A stretch of DNA of 64,000 nucleotides, taken from Actinophytocola oryzae. Lineage in GTDB: Bacteria; Actinomycetota; Actinomycetes; Mycobacteriales; Pseudonocardiaceae. Below the pieces are notes generated by a model. That model did not search any database. It worked only from the letters and a program-made list of their open reading frames with translations, and was not told the DNA's origin. The translations under genes were made by a program, and so were the position numbers. Each line of letters begins with the position of its first letter. Within the stretch, counting starts at the first letter, position 1. Shown here piece after piece: positions 35,201 to 42,925 of this stretch. The stretch spans positions 1 to 64,000 of the forward strand of contig NZ_SOCP01000027.1 of assembly GCF_004364325.1 (NCBI RefSeq), read 5' to 3'.

Positions 35201-38200
35201 GGCCTGGGCGATCGCGATGGCCACGAAGATCGACGAAGCCACCGGGCTGTTGTACACGCCCGAGGAGGTCGTTCGTTTCTCCGGCGGTCGGGTGCACGAA
35301 CGCCTCCTGGCCGTCTGGTGGTCGAGCGCGGGTTGGTCCCCCGAGGCGCGGCTGCTGTTGCGGGAGCAGCTCGACCGGGAGGTGCCGGTGGAGGTCGAGA
35401 CGTGGCAACCCCGGTGGCCGGGCGAGACGCTGTCGATGTTCCTGGGGCAGGACCCGCCGCCGGCGCACCGGCAGGCGGATCACCAGCCCTATCCGATCCC
35501 CGCGAGGCTGTCGTTCGCCCGTATCCAGAAGCGGCACTTCGTGAACGGCCGTGCCAGGCACTGGGTGCGGACCTGGGTGGTCAGGCAGGCCCTCGGCGTC
35601 CTCGGCTCGGAGGAGGCGGCGCGGCGGTCCGGTTTGGTGTCACAGCGAGCGGTGGAGATCTGGTGGGAGGAAGCCGGGTTCCCCGTGAACGTGCGCCGGG
35701 ACCTGCTCAACCGGCGCGTCGAGGCGCTGCGGCTGGTCAACGCGCGACAGGGCGAGGCCGGCGGGTTCACCGGCGCGGTGGCGTACCTCAACCCGGAGGA
35801 TGTGCACCAGATCTTCGTGCGGCTGGGGGCTGAGGCGGACGGCCTGTCCGTTCAGCAGCTGGCCGACCGGATCGTCCACGAGCTGCCGGCCGCCAGCGGC
35901 ACCGACCAGAGCCGGTCGTCGGGGAAGCGGCGGGTCGACCGGGTCGACGACCTCCCGAGTGGACGGTCGCGGCCCCCGATGCCTGACGCGGCGGTGTCCG
36001 TCCAGACCGCAGGGACCGTCCCGGGTTCCCGTCGGGTGGACTGGCTCTGGCCGCCGGACGGTGGTCGCGAGGTGGTCGAGGCATGGGTGCGTGGTCAGGC
36101 GGCGGTGTCAGATGGCCGCCTGCGGCAACTCGGCGCGCAGGGGTGGGAGGGTCACCTCAACGCCGCGACCGAGGTGGTGTCGCGGTACTACCGTGCGCCG
36201 CTGGCGATCGAGGGGATTGGTGGCGGTCCGGGCGCCGGGCGCCTGCGGGGCCTGGTCGCCGACGTCCGCGTGCTCGTCGCACATCAGCTGCTGGACCACG
36301 GTCCCGTCGCGGCGGAGGAGTTGGCGAGGGTGGTCGCCAACCGGTTGATCGGGCGGTCCGGCGAGCCGCCCGGGGTGGACGACGTGGTGGCGTGGCGACC
36401 GAGGTTTCCCGGAGACACGCTGGCCTCGTTCGCGGCCGAGCTTGGCGTCGTGTTGTCCGGAAGCGCCGTGCGGGCGTGGGTGGTCGAGATGGGTACGGCG
36501 ATCGACAGGGAGACCGGGGCGCTGTACGGGACCGAACAGGTCGCGTCGCTGTCGGGGTCGGTTGCCGAGGATGTGGAGCGGTGGTGGGCCGAGGCCGGGT
36601 TGACCGAGAACCTGCGTGCGCAGTTCTTCGGCGCGACCACGTTGGACCAGAACGTGGTGCGGTGGACGCCGAGGTTCCCCGAGGAGACGTGGGGGATGTT
36701 CGTGGGCGTCGAGGAGCTGCCGGCGGGACGGACGAGACAGCAGTTCCCGGTGTACGTCGTGCCGAACGTGTCGTTCGCCAAGCGCACCGATCGGCGATTC
36801 GTCGACCCGGCGGCCAGGGAGCTGTTCAGGGCGTGGATTCTCTGGATCAGTGGTCAGTACCACAAGGGACGCCTGGTCCCCATCCACGAGATAGTGCGGC
36901 TCGCCGGTACGGTGACGAGCTTCACCACGGTGGACAAGACGCGGGCCGAAGCCGGGTTCTCCCAGGCGCCACGCGTGGAACTGGCCGCGGCGGCCAACCC
37001 CGCCGCGGCGGGGCTCCGGCTCGGTGACGACGTGCTCCGAGAGTTCGCGGCCTGGGAGCGGAGATTTCCCGAAGAGACGCTGAAGATGTTCGCCGGCCTG
37101 GCCGATCCGCCTGCCTATGTCAGTGGTTACCGGACGTTCTCGGCGGCGGGGGAGATTTCTTTCAGCCAGGTCAGCAACAAGCACTTCGACGACCTGCGTG
37201 CGAGGGCCCTGCTGAAAGCGTGGGCGGTCAGGATGGCCTGGGACGTCGCCGGACCGCTGAACGCCACCCTCGGCCAGGACTCCGTGTTGGAACAGATGGG
37301 AGAGCTGATCAAACGCAGGACGTTGAGGGACTGGTGGAACGAAGCCGGGTTCACCTCGGACGTGCGTGCCATCCTGACGGCCCGGTCGGCCGACCTCCCG
37401 GTGCGGGACCTCGTTCCGTGGGTGAGCGGTCCCCAGGGTTCGCTGGCGCGGTTGTCCGCCAGTGGCCGGACATCTGCCGCTCCCGAGGAGATCGCGTTGG
37501 CGTACGCGCGGTTGCCCGACGCGGTGACGCGAATGACCCTTGCGCAGGTGGCGGACGAGATCGCCGTGGAGATCGTGACGAGGAGGTCCGCCGGTGGGTC
37601 CGCCGCGCTGGCCGGTGCCGCCGACCTGTACCGGGGCGAGCCGCCGCCGGACAACCGGCCGACGGGTGGTGAACCGTCCTCGGGGCCGCGGCACCGGGAC
37701 GGGGAGGCGGGGGCGTCGCGATCGGACACCATGTCGGTGGTGCGGGACACGCACGGCCGCGACACCTTCTTCGTGTTCGGCCACGGCACGGACCTGGCCC
37801 GGTCGTTGCGTGCGGTGGCGGCGGGCGGCGACGCCGCGACGAAGCTCGTCCTCCGCTTCGAGCGGGACGATACCGCGGGTCCGGTCCGCGAGGCCGCGCC
37901 GTGGAGCGTCTCGTTCACGGATGGTCGCACCCCGCCGTTGTTCCTGTTCCTGACCGTGCGGGACGGGCGGTTCGTCGCGGACGACGGCGAGTCACCGCGG
38001 ACGATGTCGGTGCGGGAGGTCGCCGAGGCGGCCGTGAGCGCCACGAGTCCCCGAGTCGACGGCACACGGCGTGCCGTGCTCAGGCCGTTGGTCGTGTTCA
38101 CCACCTACCGCGCCAACGAGCGGAGCGGGCGTGCCGATGCCGAACGGCTCACCGCCGAGGTGGTCGAGTCGATGGCGGGGCTCACCGGCGGACCGTGGCC

Positions 38201-40367
38201 GGGGTTCCACCACGTCGGCACACGCCCGCCCGTCGCGGCGTGGGAGGGCGGGACGGTCCTGGCGACACGGGGCGAGCCGTTCGTCGAGCACGGCGTGTTG
38301 TCCATCGACGACGTGATGATGACCGCTCTGGGCCGGGTGGCCGCGTTCCCGACGGACCCGGCGGCGATGGACGTGCTGACCGCGTTCGTCGAGCGCGGGG
38401 CGCCGGAGCTGTTCCGCCTGCCGGGACTGGCGGGCGTCCACGACCCGGTGGTGGTCGTGCTCGACGGGCACGACGGCGGTGGCCACGTCCGCCTCGCGCT
38501 GGCGGCGGGGGAGTCCACTGTGGAGCTCGGCGGCGGCCGCCTCGGCGAGATGTTCCTCCGCTCGGACGACTTCCGGGAGATGCTGGGTGCACCCGGCCGC
38601 ACCGTGGTGGTGGTCGTGCGCAACCCGTCGCGGCGGGTGGGGCGGGGAGGCGTCGGCTACGACCTGGCGACCGCGTTGCGGCGGGCCGGCTTCGACAACG
38701 AGGTGCTCGTGCTGGCCGGCGACCTGCGCGTCACGTCGGACGGCCCCCGGTTCGGGCCCGGCGCCGACTTCCGGCGGGTGTCGGTGCGCACCGTCGACGA
38801 GGGATCGGCGGCACTGGCACGCGAGGACGAGGCCACCTACCGGAAGGCGATGACCGATATCGCCGCCGGGCGCCCACCGGTGGAGTTCTTCGTGGACGGT
38901 GTGCCGGATGGCGTCAGCTCGCGGGAGGGGACGCGGATCGGGCTCGAGGTCGAGGTGCGCGTGGCCACCCGTGGCGGCGTGCCCGACACCGACGCGTTCG
39001 ACGCGGTCGTGCAGGCGATCGGTGCCGACGCGCGGGACGCGGGGTTGATCGACTGGGTCGACGGGCAGGCGCTGCCGGACGGCCACCAGCCCGCCACCGA
39101 CAAGTGGCTGATGACGCGCGAAATCTCCGACGTCAACGGGTTGGAGTTCACGACGCCGGTGCTGGCTCCGGAACACCGGCCGTGGCATCAGCTCGTAAAC
39201 CTGTTGTCACTGATCGACCACGACGACGTCGACACCACGACGATGGGCGGGCACGTGAACACGAGCTTCGTCGGCCACACCGAACCCGCGACCTACGCGT
39301 GGGTCAGCAGGCTGGTGAAGGCGTTCGAGGCGACCCTGTACCGGCTGGCCAACGTGCCCGGCGGGCTGGGACACCGCCGTGTACGTGTCGTCGGACCGAA
39401 CCCGTTGCCCCTCGACCCGGCCGAGGTCCACACGGCGGACGACGTCGCGAGGCTGAGCCTGAACAAGTACGACGCGGTCAACTTCACACACGTGCGGGGG
39501 GACGACGTCACCGACCGGCTGGAGTTCCGGTTCTGGAGCGCCAGCAAGGAACCGGCGGTGTGGCAGGTGCGGACGGAACTGAGCCTGGCGATCCAGCGTG
39601 CGGCGCAGAACCCGGCCAACCACGAGCGGCTGACGGAGCTAGCCGAGGAGCCGGACCTGTTGTGGCACCCCGGGATCGAGCACGTCACCGACGAGGTGCG
39701 GTGGCAGCGGTTCCAGGAGTTGCTGAGCCTGCTGGACCTCAGCCCGGCGGCACGCCGGCAGGCGGTCCAGCTGTACGCGTGGACCCAGCCGTGGCAGCGC
39801 ACGCCCGAGGTCGACCCCACCCTGCGGTCGGTGTCCGTCGTCGCGTCCGACGAACGGGTGTACTTCCCGGCCCCCGGCGAGACCGTGGCCGACGCCGTCA
39901 CCGCGGTGACCTCGCTTCCCCACCTGCCCGAGGTCCAGGTCGTCAAGGCCACCGTGGCGTCGGAGGTCCGGCTGTGGGACGGCGGCACGGTCAGCTTCCG
40001 CACGTTCGCTGAGGCGCTTGACTCGCGTTTCGACCGCCGGGCGGAGACCTACGCACTCCTGGTGCCTGGCGCGAACGTCCGACCCGAGCCCGAGGAGCTG
40101 AGCCTGGCCGAGACCATCGTGGACGAAACGCGTGCGGCGGTGCTCGTGCCGGCCGGCGCGATCGTGGAGACCGCGGACGGGCGCGTGCTCTCCACCGGCG
40201 GGTGGCTGCTGGTCGACGTGTTCGCACTCGACGACGGGGCCCGCCACCTGCCGGCCGAGGACCTCGTGGACGCCGTGCTCGCGGCCTCGGTCGAGGAACC
40301 CGAGGGCTCGGACGGTGTGGACGACTGGGACGGGCCGGAGAGCTGGCTGCTGGAGGAGACACGATGA
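32262..40367 (+). CDS. Giant WXG100/CpnT-like protein with module array and amidoligase-like end
   Basis: 2,701 residues from GTG 32262 (GGAGGAG before it), with no cysteine seen. Residues 1-330 form the helical N-terminal domain of type VII secretion-linked toxins (LPDFLQELLLVTVGMPWPEG; SSDAWMAF; strongly hydrophobic 106-140; GGLDIAVDGVQNTMHTAGGQ). Residues 365-385 repeat LSxGD, and 455-540 form an Ala/Val/Glu six-residue repeat linker. About 580-1780 carry seven W-x-P-R-F-P modules. About 1828-2180 match part of the repeats of giant 2 (FFVFGHG; RPLVVFTTY; GGPWPGFHHV; VGYDLATALRRAGF). About 2225-2515 look like an amidoligase (RIGLEVEVRV; TMGGHVNTSF; RLEFRFWSASKEPAVWQ). No signal peptide. The last codons overlap the partner gene (ATGA). 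Probably exported; a toxin or surface-modifying role is inferred. Confidence 0.85.
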   Translation: MTNLPDFLQELLLVTVGMPWPEGDEKDLEASSDAWMAFKGDVADVQARYRAVARQFDTVMAGTTAEQVVDLYGSMVPSQLAQVVDAADRFAAAMLRAAADFQKTKIMVVAMLVMLAAAIAELLASLFGAFLIPAVVAVFRLGIAVVLRQLLVRLASFGFRELALRVTTRSGLAQLGRLGLRAGGQLAVDVAKYGAMGAAFMGGLDIAVDGVQNTMHTAGGQQLREGVDWTAFVMASVLGALGGGFFGVGRSIGRGLDVVSRDFRRAVGEEIEAIAGREVRSRAARGFQGFADLGYSGMQVGIGGAAANQAINVTQGPLAEALRQLFPPADGASADSGAPMPMAAATDGALSLMSRAQGARLSTPNLSVGDLSLGDLSIGDLTLHDVTTASPGVATTATGAASTGQAGVSGDSPASPGQKGADAGQGDGGRTEATPRTVSQELHQPAEPLASMVDDVPVVGDAPAVESASAVGSAAVVEGASVVENAPAAGSALAVEGAAVVGRAATSEGATVVGGASVVEGAAVVATASGVESVGGTFGAADPVAHDGDDRSSEAVGTGGVAALAPAPVLPVQPPRVEVSQDFLAWRPRFPGETLGMFVGVEELPATRSRTEFPAFAAADGASFARDGRALTDSRAVSHLKQWVVEKAWQSQPDGTALYGAGHVADMVGPEVATDEVVQRWWAEAGFTQPVRASLESRSAQVPVARLMSWVNGPNGSLAQLTRPDPQRPGAGTYLGPQEIALAYALLPVETSRLTLTQLADEIVLEHVGKRSAGRPVTFAGGAGPRQEHGPGAGESSRAVWSTELPDDFSAERFAALPDSVLPGVPETSVRVGPVVVWRPRFPGDTLATYVGPRRIPLPGGVAPDFAPPVELAFVRDSTGSFVDPDGEALVYRWVVGMFGAVNPDSGFLYTPQEVAALSGLVDAGTVTAWWGAAGLPVETRHHLYGAAPLPVAVVVWEPVADEDTLTTVFGQELSRYAVMAWAIAMATKIDEATGLLYTPEEVVRFSGGRVHERLLAVWWSSAGWSPEARLLLREQLDREVPVEVETWQPRWPGETLSMFLGQDPPPAHRQADHQPYPIPARLSFARIQKRHFVNGRARHWVRTWVVRQALGVLGSEEAARRSGLVSQRAVEIWWEEAGFPVNVRRDLLNRRVEALRLVNARQGEAGGFTGAVAYLNPEDVHQIFVRLGAEADGLSVQQLADRIVHELPAASGTDQSRSSGKRRVDRVDDLPSGRSRPPMPDAAVSVQTAGTVPGSRRVDWLWPPDGGREVVEAWVRGQAAVSDGRLRQLGAQGWEGHLNAATEVVSRYYRAPLAIEGIGGGPGAGRLRGLVADVRVLVAHQLLDHGPVAAEELARVVANRLIGRSGEPPGVDDVVAWRPRFPGDTLASFAAELGVVLSGSAVRAWVVEMGTAIDRETGALYGTEQVASLSGSVAEDVERWWAEAGLTENLRAQFFGATTLDQNVVRWTPRFPEETWGMFVGVEELPAGRTRQQFPVYVVPNVSFAKRTDRRFVDPAARELFRAWILWISGQYHKGRLVPIHEIVRLAGTVTSFTTVDKTRAEAGFSQAPRVELAAAANPAAAGLRLGDDVLREFAAWERRFPEETLKMFAGLADPPAYVSGYRTFSAAGEISFSQVSNKHFDDLRARALLKAWAVRMAWDVAGPLNATLGQDSVLEQMGELIKRRTLRDWWNEAGFTSDVRAILTARSADLPVRDLVPWVSGPQGSLARLSASGRTSAAPEEIALAYARLPDAVTRMTLAQVADEIAVEIVTRRSAGGSAALAGAADLYRGEPPPDNRPTGGEPSSGPRHRDGEAGASRSDTMSVVRDTHGRDTFFVFGHGTDLARSLRAVAAGGDAATKLVLRFERDDTAGPVREAAPWSVSFTDGRTPPLFLFLTVRDGRFVADDGESPRTMSVREVAEAAVSATSPRVDGTRRAVLRPLVVFTTYRANERSGRADAERLTAEVVESMAGLTGGPWPGFHHVGTRPPVAAWEGGTVLATRGEPFVEHGVLSIDDVMMTALGRVAAFPTDPAAMDVLTAFVERGAPELFRLPGLAGVHDPVVVVLDGHDGGGHVRLALAAGESTVELGGGRLGEMFLRSDDFREMLGAPGRTVVVVVRNPSRRVGRGGVGYDLATALRRAGFDNEVLVLAGDLRVTSDGPRFGPGADFRRVSVRTVDEGSAALAREDEATYRKAMTDIAAGRPPVEFFVDGVPDGVSSREGTRIGLEVEVRVATRGGVPDTDAFDAVVQAIGADARDAGLIDWVDGQALPDGHQPATDKWLMTREISDVNGLEFTTPVLAPEHRPWHQLVNLLSLIDHDDVDTTTMGGHVNTSFVGHTEPATYAWVSRLVKAFEATLYRLANVPGGLGHRRVRVVGPNPLPLDPAEVHTADDVARLSLNKYDAVNFTHVRGDDVTDRLEFRFWSASKEPAVWQVRTELSLAIQRAAQNPANHERLTELAEEPDLLWHPGIEHVTDEVRWQRFQELLSLLDLSPAARRQAVQLYAWTQPWQRTPEVDPTLRSVSVVASDERVYFPAPGETVADAVTAVTSLPHLPEVQVVKATVASEVRLWDGGTVSFRTFAEALDSRFDRRAETYALLVPGANVRPEPEELSLAETIVDETRAAVLVPAGAIVETADGRVLSTGGWLLVDVFALDDGARHLPAEDLVDAVLAASVEEPEGSDGVDDWDGPESWLLEETR
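33628..33870 (+). repeat. Low-complexity six-residue repeat linker in giant gene 1
   Basis: Codons here give units such as VVEGAS, VVENAP, AAGSAL, AVEGAA, VVGRAA, TSEGAT, VVGGAS and VVEGAA, a degenerate 18-base repeat. It links the membrane-active N-terminal domain to the module array and is probably a flexible or extended stalk. Confidence 0.75.
34005..37596 (+). repeat. Seven-copy W-x-P-R-F-P module array in giant gene 1
   Basis: Each copy begins with a W-x-P-R-(F/W)-P-G-(E/D)-T-L type motif, at residues near 586, 838, 957, 1048, 1378, 1468 and 1598 (third copy diverged: VVVWEPVADEDTLT). It goes on to SFA...F, a helix with W-V, LY..e.VA..SG, and closes with WWxEAGF...R. Long copies add a segment SLAQL...EIALAYALLP...LTLTQLADEI. 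Copies differ strongly, so the array is old. I do not recognise the fold; the WW-EAG end looks helical, rather like small DNA- or peptide-binding modules. Confidence 0.8.
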
Positions 40368-40399
40368 CCGGGACGATGACCGGGACAATGACCGGGACG
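40364..40399 (+). repeat. Three 12-base tandem repeats carrying successive start codons
   Basis: ATGACCGGGACG, ATGACCGGGACA and ATGACCGGGACG stand in tandem, followed by GTGACG. Each begins with an in-frame ATG, giving the N-terminus MTGTMTGTMTGT. The first ATG overlaps the TGA of giant gene 1. Slippage here would change the number of start codons without breaking the frame. Confidence 0.9.
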
Positions 40400-41332
40400 G
40401 TGACGGCGCCTGTCGCCGCGATGCACGGGTTGCTGTTGCGCATGGCGGCGTTCACGCGGGACGAGGTGCTGGTGGCCGCGCGGCGCCAGCTCGCGGCCGG
40501 GTCCTCGGCAGGAGCGGCCGAGGCCCTGCTGGCCGAGCACGCGACGCTGCCCCTGACGCTCGACGACCTCGGCGTGCTGTCGGCCACCGGTGTGGCACCG
40601 GGCGCGGTTCGCCCGGTGCCCTCGGAACCGCCGGTGCCCTGGCGGTTCCGCGCGGCCCCGGGCGACGGCGCGGCCGACGTGCGGATGACCGCGCTGGTCG
40701 GCGCGGTCGGCGGGGAACCAGCCGTGCACGGGCTCTGGCGTGCGCTACGGCTGCCCTGGAAGGCCTCGGCGACCACCACCGCACGCCTGGTGCACGTGGT
40801 CGAGGCCGGTGACGGTGATCTCGCCGGCCTGACGGGGCGGTTGCAGCTGGCGCTGTCCCAGGCGGGTGACCCGGTGCCGCTGGTGGAGGTCGTCGCCACC
40901 GGCGCGCAGGCGCCTGCCTACCAGCGGATGGCCCGCGCGTACGGCGCGCTCGTCTGGGCGGCGACGGCGGAACCGGAGATCGTCGTGGTGCACGCGCCGA
41001 CGTTCTCGCCGGACCACCCGGTCCTGGCGGCCGACGACCGCGACCGCGTGCTGGCCTACCTGCGCGCGGGCACGGTGCTGCTGCGGTCGTCGGCCACCGA
41101 GACGGACGTGCGTGATCCCGGGCTCGGCCCGGTGGTGCCGTGCGGCTACCGGACCGACGGGGTCTGGATCTGGTCGGACGCGGTCACCCACTACCTCGAC
41201 CGCCACGGGTTGGCGCCGGATCCGCGACTGCTGGACCGGATCCGGTCCGCCCGCACGGAACCGCCGGTGCTCGACGCGGTCGCCGTGCACCGGGCGCTGT
41301 CCAGGGTGCTCGCCTCGGCGTCGTCGCGCTGA
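40364..41332 (+). CDS. Partner protein of giant 1, unknown family
   Basis: A 322-residue protein, translationally coupled to giant gene 1 (ATGA overlap). After the repetitive MTGT start come a helical region (LLLRMAAFTRDEVLVAARRQ; SSAGAAEALLAEHATLPLTL), a mixed alpha/beta middle part (PLVEVVATGAQAPAYQRMAR; EPEIVVVHAPTFSPDHPVLA), and near the end GYRTDGVWIWSDAVTHYLDR HG, a motif I associate with small accessory or immunity-type proteins in actinomycetes. No signal peptide or membrane helix. The position suggests a chaperone, immunity or regulatory protein for giant 1. The function is not established. Confidence 0.75.
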   Translation: MTGTMTGTMTGTVTAPVAAMHGLLLRMAAFTRDEVLVAARRQLAAGSSAGAAEALLAEHATLPLTLDDLGVLSATGVAPGAVRPVPSEPPVPWRFRAAPGDGAADVRMTALVGAVGGEPAVHGLWRALRLPWKASATTTARLVHVVEAGDGDLAGLTGRLQLALSQAGDPVPLVEVVATGAQAPAYQRMARAYGALVWAATAEPEIVVVHAPTFSPDHPVLAADDRDRVLAYLRAGTVLLRSSATETDVRDPGLGPVVPCGYRTDGVWIWSDAVTHYLDRHGLAPDPRLLDRIRSARTEPPVLDAVAVHRALSRVLASASSR

Positions 41333-41365
41333 GGCGAGCACCCGGGAGTCACGCGGACTCGTCGC

Positions 41366-42595
41366 TCACGGGCGGAAGACGACGGGCATGCTCGACCAGC
41401 CGTTGCGGATGAGGTTCGTGACCGGCGTCGGCTCGCCGGCCAGCTCGACCCCGGAGAAACGGTCGAGCAGCGCGTCGAGCACGATCGGTGCCTCGGTGCG
41501 GACGAGGCGGGCCCCGGCGCACAGGTGGATGCCGACGCCGAACGCCAGGTGCCTGCCGCTCTCCCTGCGCCTGATGTCGAACCGGTCGGGATCGGGGAAC
41601 ACGGACTCGTCCCGGTTGGCCGCCATGTACATCAGGTACACGTGCTGTCCCTCGCGGATGAGCTGGCCGTTGATCTCGACGTCCTCCGTCGCGGTCCGCA
41701 GCATCGCACGTGCCGGCGTGACGTAGCGCAGTGTCTCCTCGATCGCCTGCGGCATCAGCGAACGGTCACCGCGGAGCAGCTCCCACTGCTCGGGGTGCCT
41801 CGCCAGCTCGTGGACCAGACCGGACAGCAGGGACCGGGTCGTGTCGTTGCCCGCGGCGAGCATGGTCATGGCGAACATGACGACGTTGGCCTCGGACACA
41901 CCCTTGGCGTCGAGCTCCGCGGACAGCAGGGTGGTGAGGAGGTCGCCGTCGCCGGGAACGCGACGCTTGGCCTCCATGTTCTCGACGATGAACCGCTGCA
42001 GGCTCTGGAACTGCGCCGACGCCGCACGAAGTTCCTCGAACGTCAGGTCCCCGCCCAGCTTCTCCAGCTCGTCACTCCAGAACCGGACGCGTTCCATCTC
42101 GGTGTCGGGCAGGCCGATCAGCTCGATCGCGGCGCGGATCGGCACCAGGTCCGCGTAGGACACCCAGTCGGCCGGGCTGTCCGGGACGATCCCGGCCACG
42201 AGGTCGCGGACGTACCACACGAGCGACTCCCGCACCCGCTTCAGTGCCTCCGCCGAGAAGGCCGGCGCGATGACGCGGCGCAGCTCGGCGTGCCGAGGCG
42301 GGTCCGTGGTGCCGACCTGCTCGCCGCACTTGGGGAAGAAGCTGTCGGTGATCAGCTCGTCGCCGGCCTGAGCCTGGTACTTGACGTCGTTGAGGAACAG
42401 GCCCTTCGAGTTGACGAACACGCTTGGCCGGCCGGCGACGGCCCGCACGTCGGCGTGCCGGGTCACCACGAAGGTGTCGAGCGGCTCGTAGAAGTAGAAC
42501 GGCGCCTCGGCCCGCATCCATGCGAACGTCGGCCACGGGTCGTCGAGGTAGAACTCGGGGTCCTCGATCGGGATGGCGGGCGAGCTGATGGTCAT
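41366..42595 (-). CDS. Cytochrome P450
   Basis: A 409-residue soluble bacterial P450. The I-helix oxygen motif is AGNDTTR, the K-helix EETLRYV, and the haem loop FGVGIHLCAGARL with Cys359 as iron ligand. The N-terminal FYLDDPWPTFAWMRAEAPFY and TTDPPRHAELRRVIAPAFS are typical of CYP107/CYP125-like actinomycete enzymes, which hydroxylate polyketides, steroids or peptides using ferredoxin electrons. No ferredoxin gene lies nearby. ATG 42595 has AGGAG eight bases upstream. It is divergent from the reductase at 42926 and convergent with the giant-1 partner gene, 33 bases away. Confidence 0.95.
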   Translation of the reverse strand: MTISSPAIPIEDPEFYLDDPWPTFAWMRAEAPFYFYEPLDTFVVTRHADVRAVAGRPSVFVNSKGLFLNDVKYQAQAGDELITDSFFPKCGEQVGTTDPPRHAELRRVIAPAFSAEALKRVRESLVWYVRDLVAGIVPDSPADWVSYADLVPIRAAIELIGLPDTEMERVRFWSDELEKLGGDLTFEELRAASAQFQSLQRFIVENMEAKRRVPGDGDLLTTLLSAELDAKGVSEANVVMFAMTMLAAGNDTTRSLLSGLVHELARHPEQWELLRGDRSLMPQAIEETLRYVTPARAMLRTATEDVEINGQLIREGQHVYLMYMAANRDESVFPDPDRFDIRRRESGRHLAFGVGIHLCAGARLVRTEAPIVLDALLDRFSGVELAGEPTPVTNLIRNGWSSMPVVFRP

Positions 42596-42925
42596 CGTGA
42601 CACTCCTGTGAACCTCGGTCGTTGACCCACGCGCGCCCCAGGATGGTGGAACGGACTTCACAACCGCTCCATTCGTGTCAGCGACGAGACGGGAAAGTGT
42701 TCCCCCGGTGAAGACCTTCGCCGGGACGTGCGGCCGGTGATCGAAGTCCTTGACATCGACCGGGCCGGAGCCGCATCCTTGCTGCGGCGACCTCGCTTTT
42801 CGTTCGAGGAGCCCACTTCTGCGAGTCACGAGTTCGTGCGCAACTCATTTTCCTTTGCTGGCATGCGAAAGCGGCGGCGGTGTGCGGTCGGCGTCGCCTT
42901 GGAACAGAAGACGCGGGAGTACGGG
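42596..42925. promoter_or_regulatory. Divergent promoter region, P450 / reductase
   Basis: A 330-base gap between head-to-head starts. It must hold both promoters. I found no strong palindrome or repeated SARP-type heptamer on reading, and no small gene with a ribosome site; a frame upstream of 42926 (MRKRRRCAVG) could extend the reductase but lacks a better start. Confidence 0.5.

Noticed and set aside
32262..40367. Reading the giants as polyketide or peptide synthetases because of size
   Set aside because: No KS, AT, ACP, condensation or adenylation motifs occur; the repeat motifs are of a different kind.
41333..41365. Possible bidirectional terminator between the partner gene and the P450
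   Set aside because: No inverted repeat longer than five bases was found in the 33-base gap.
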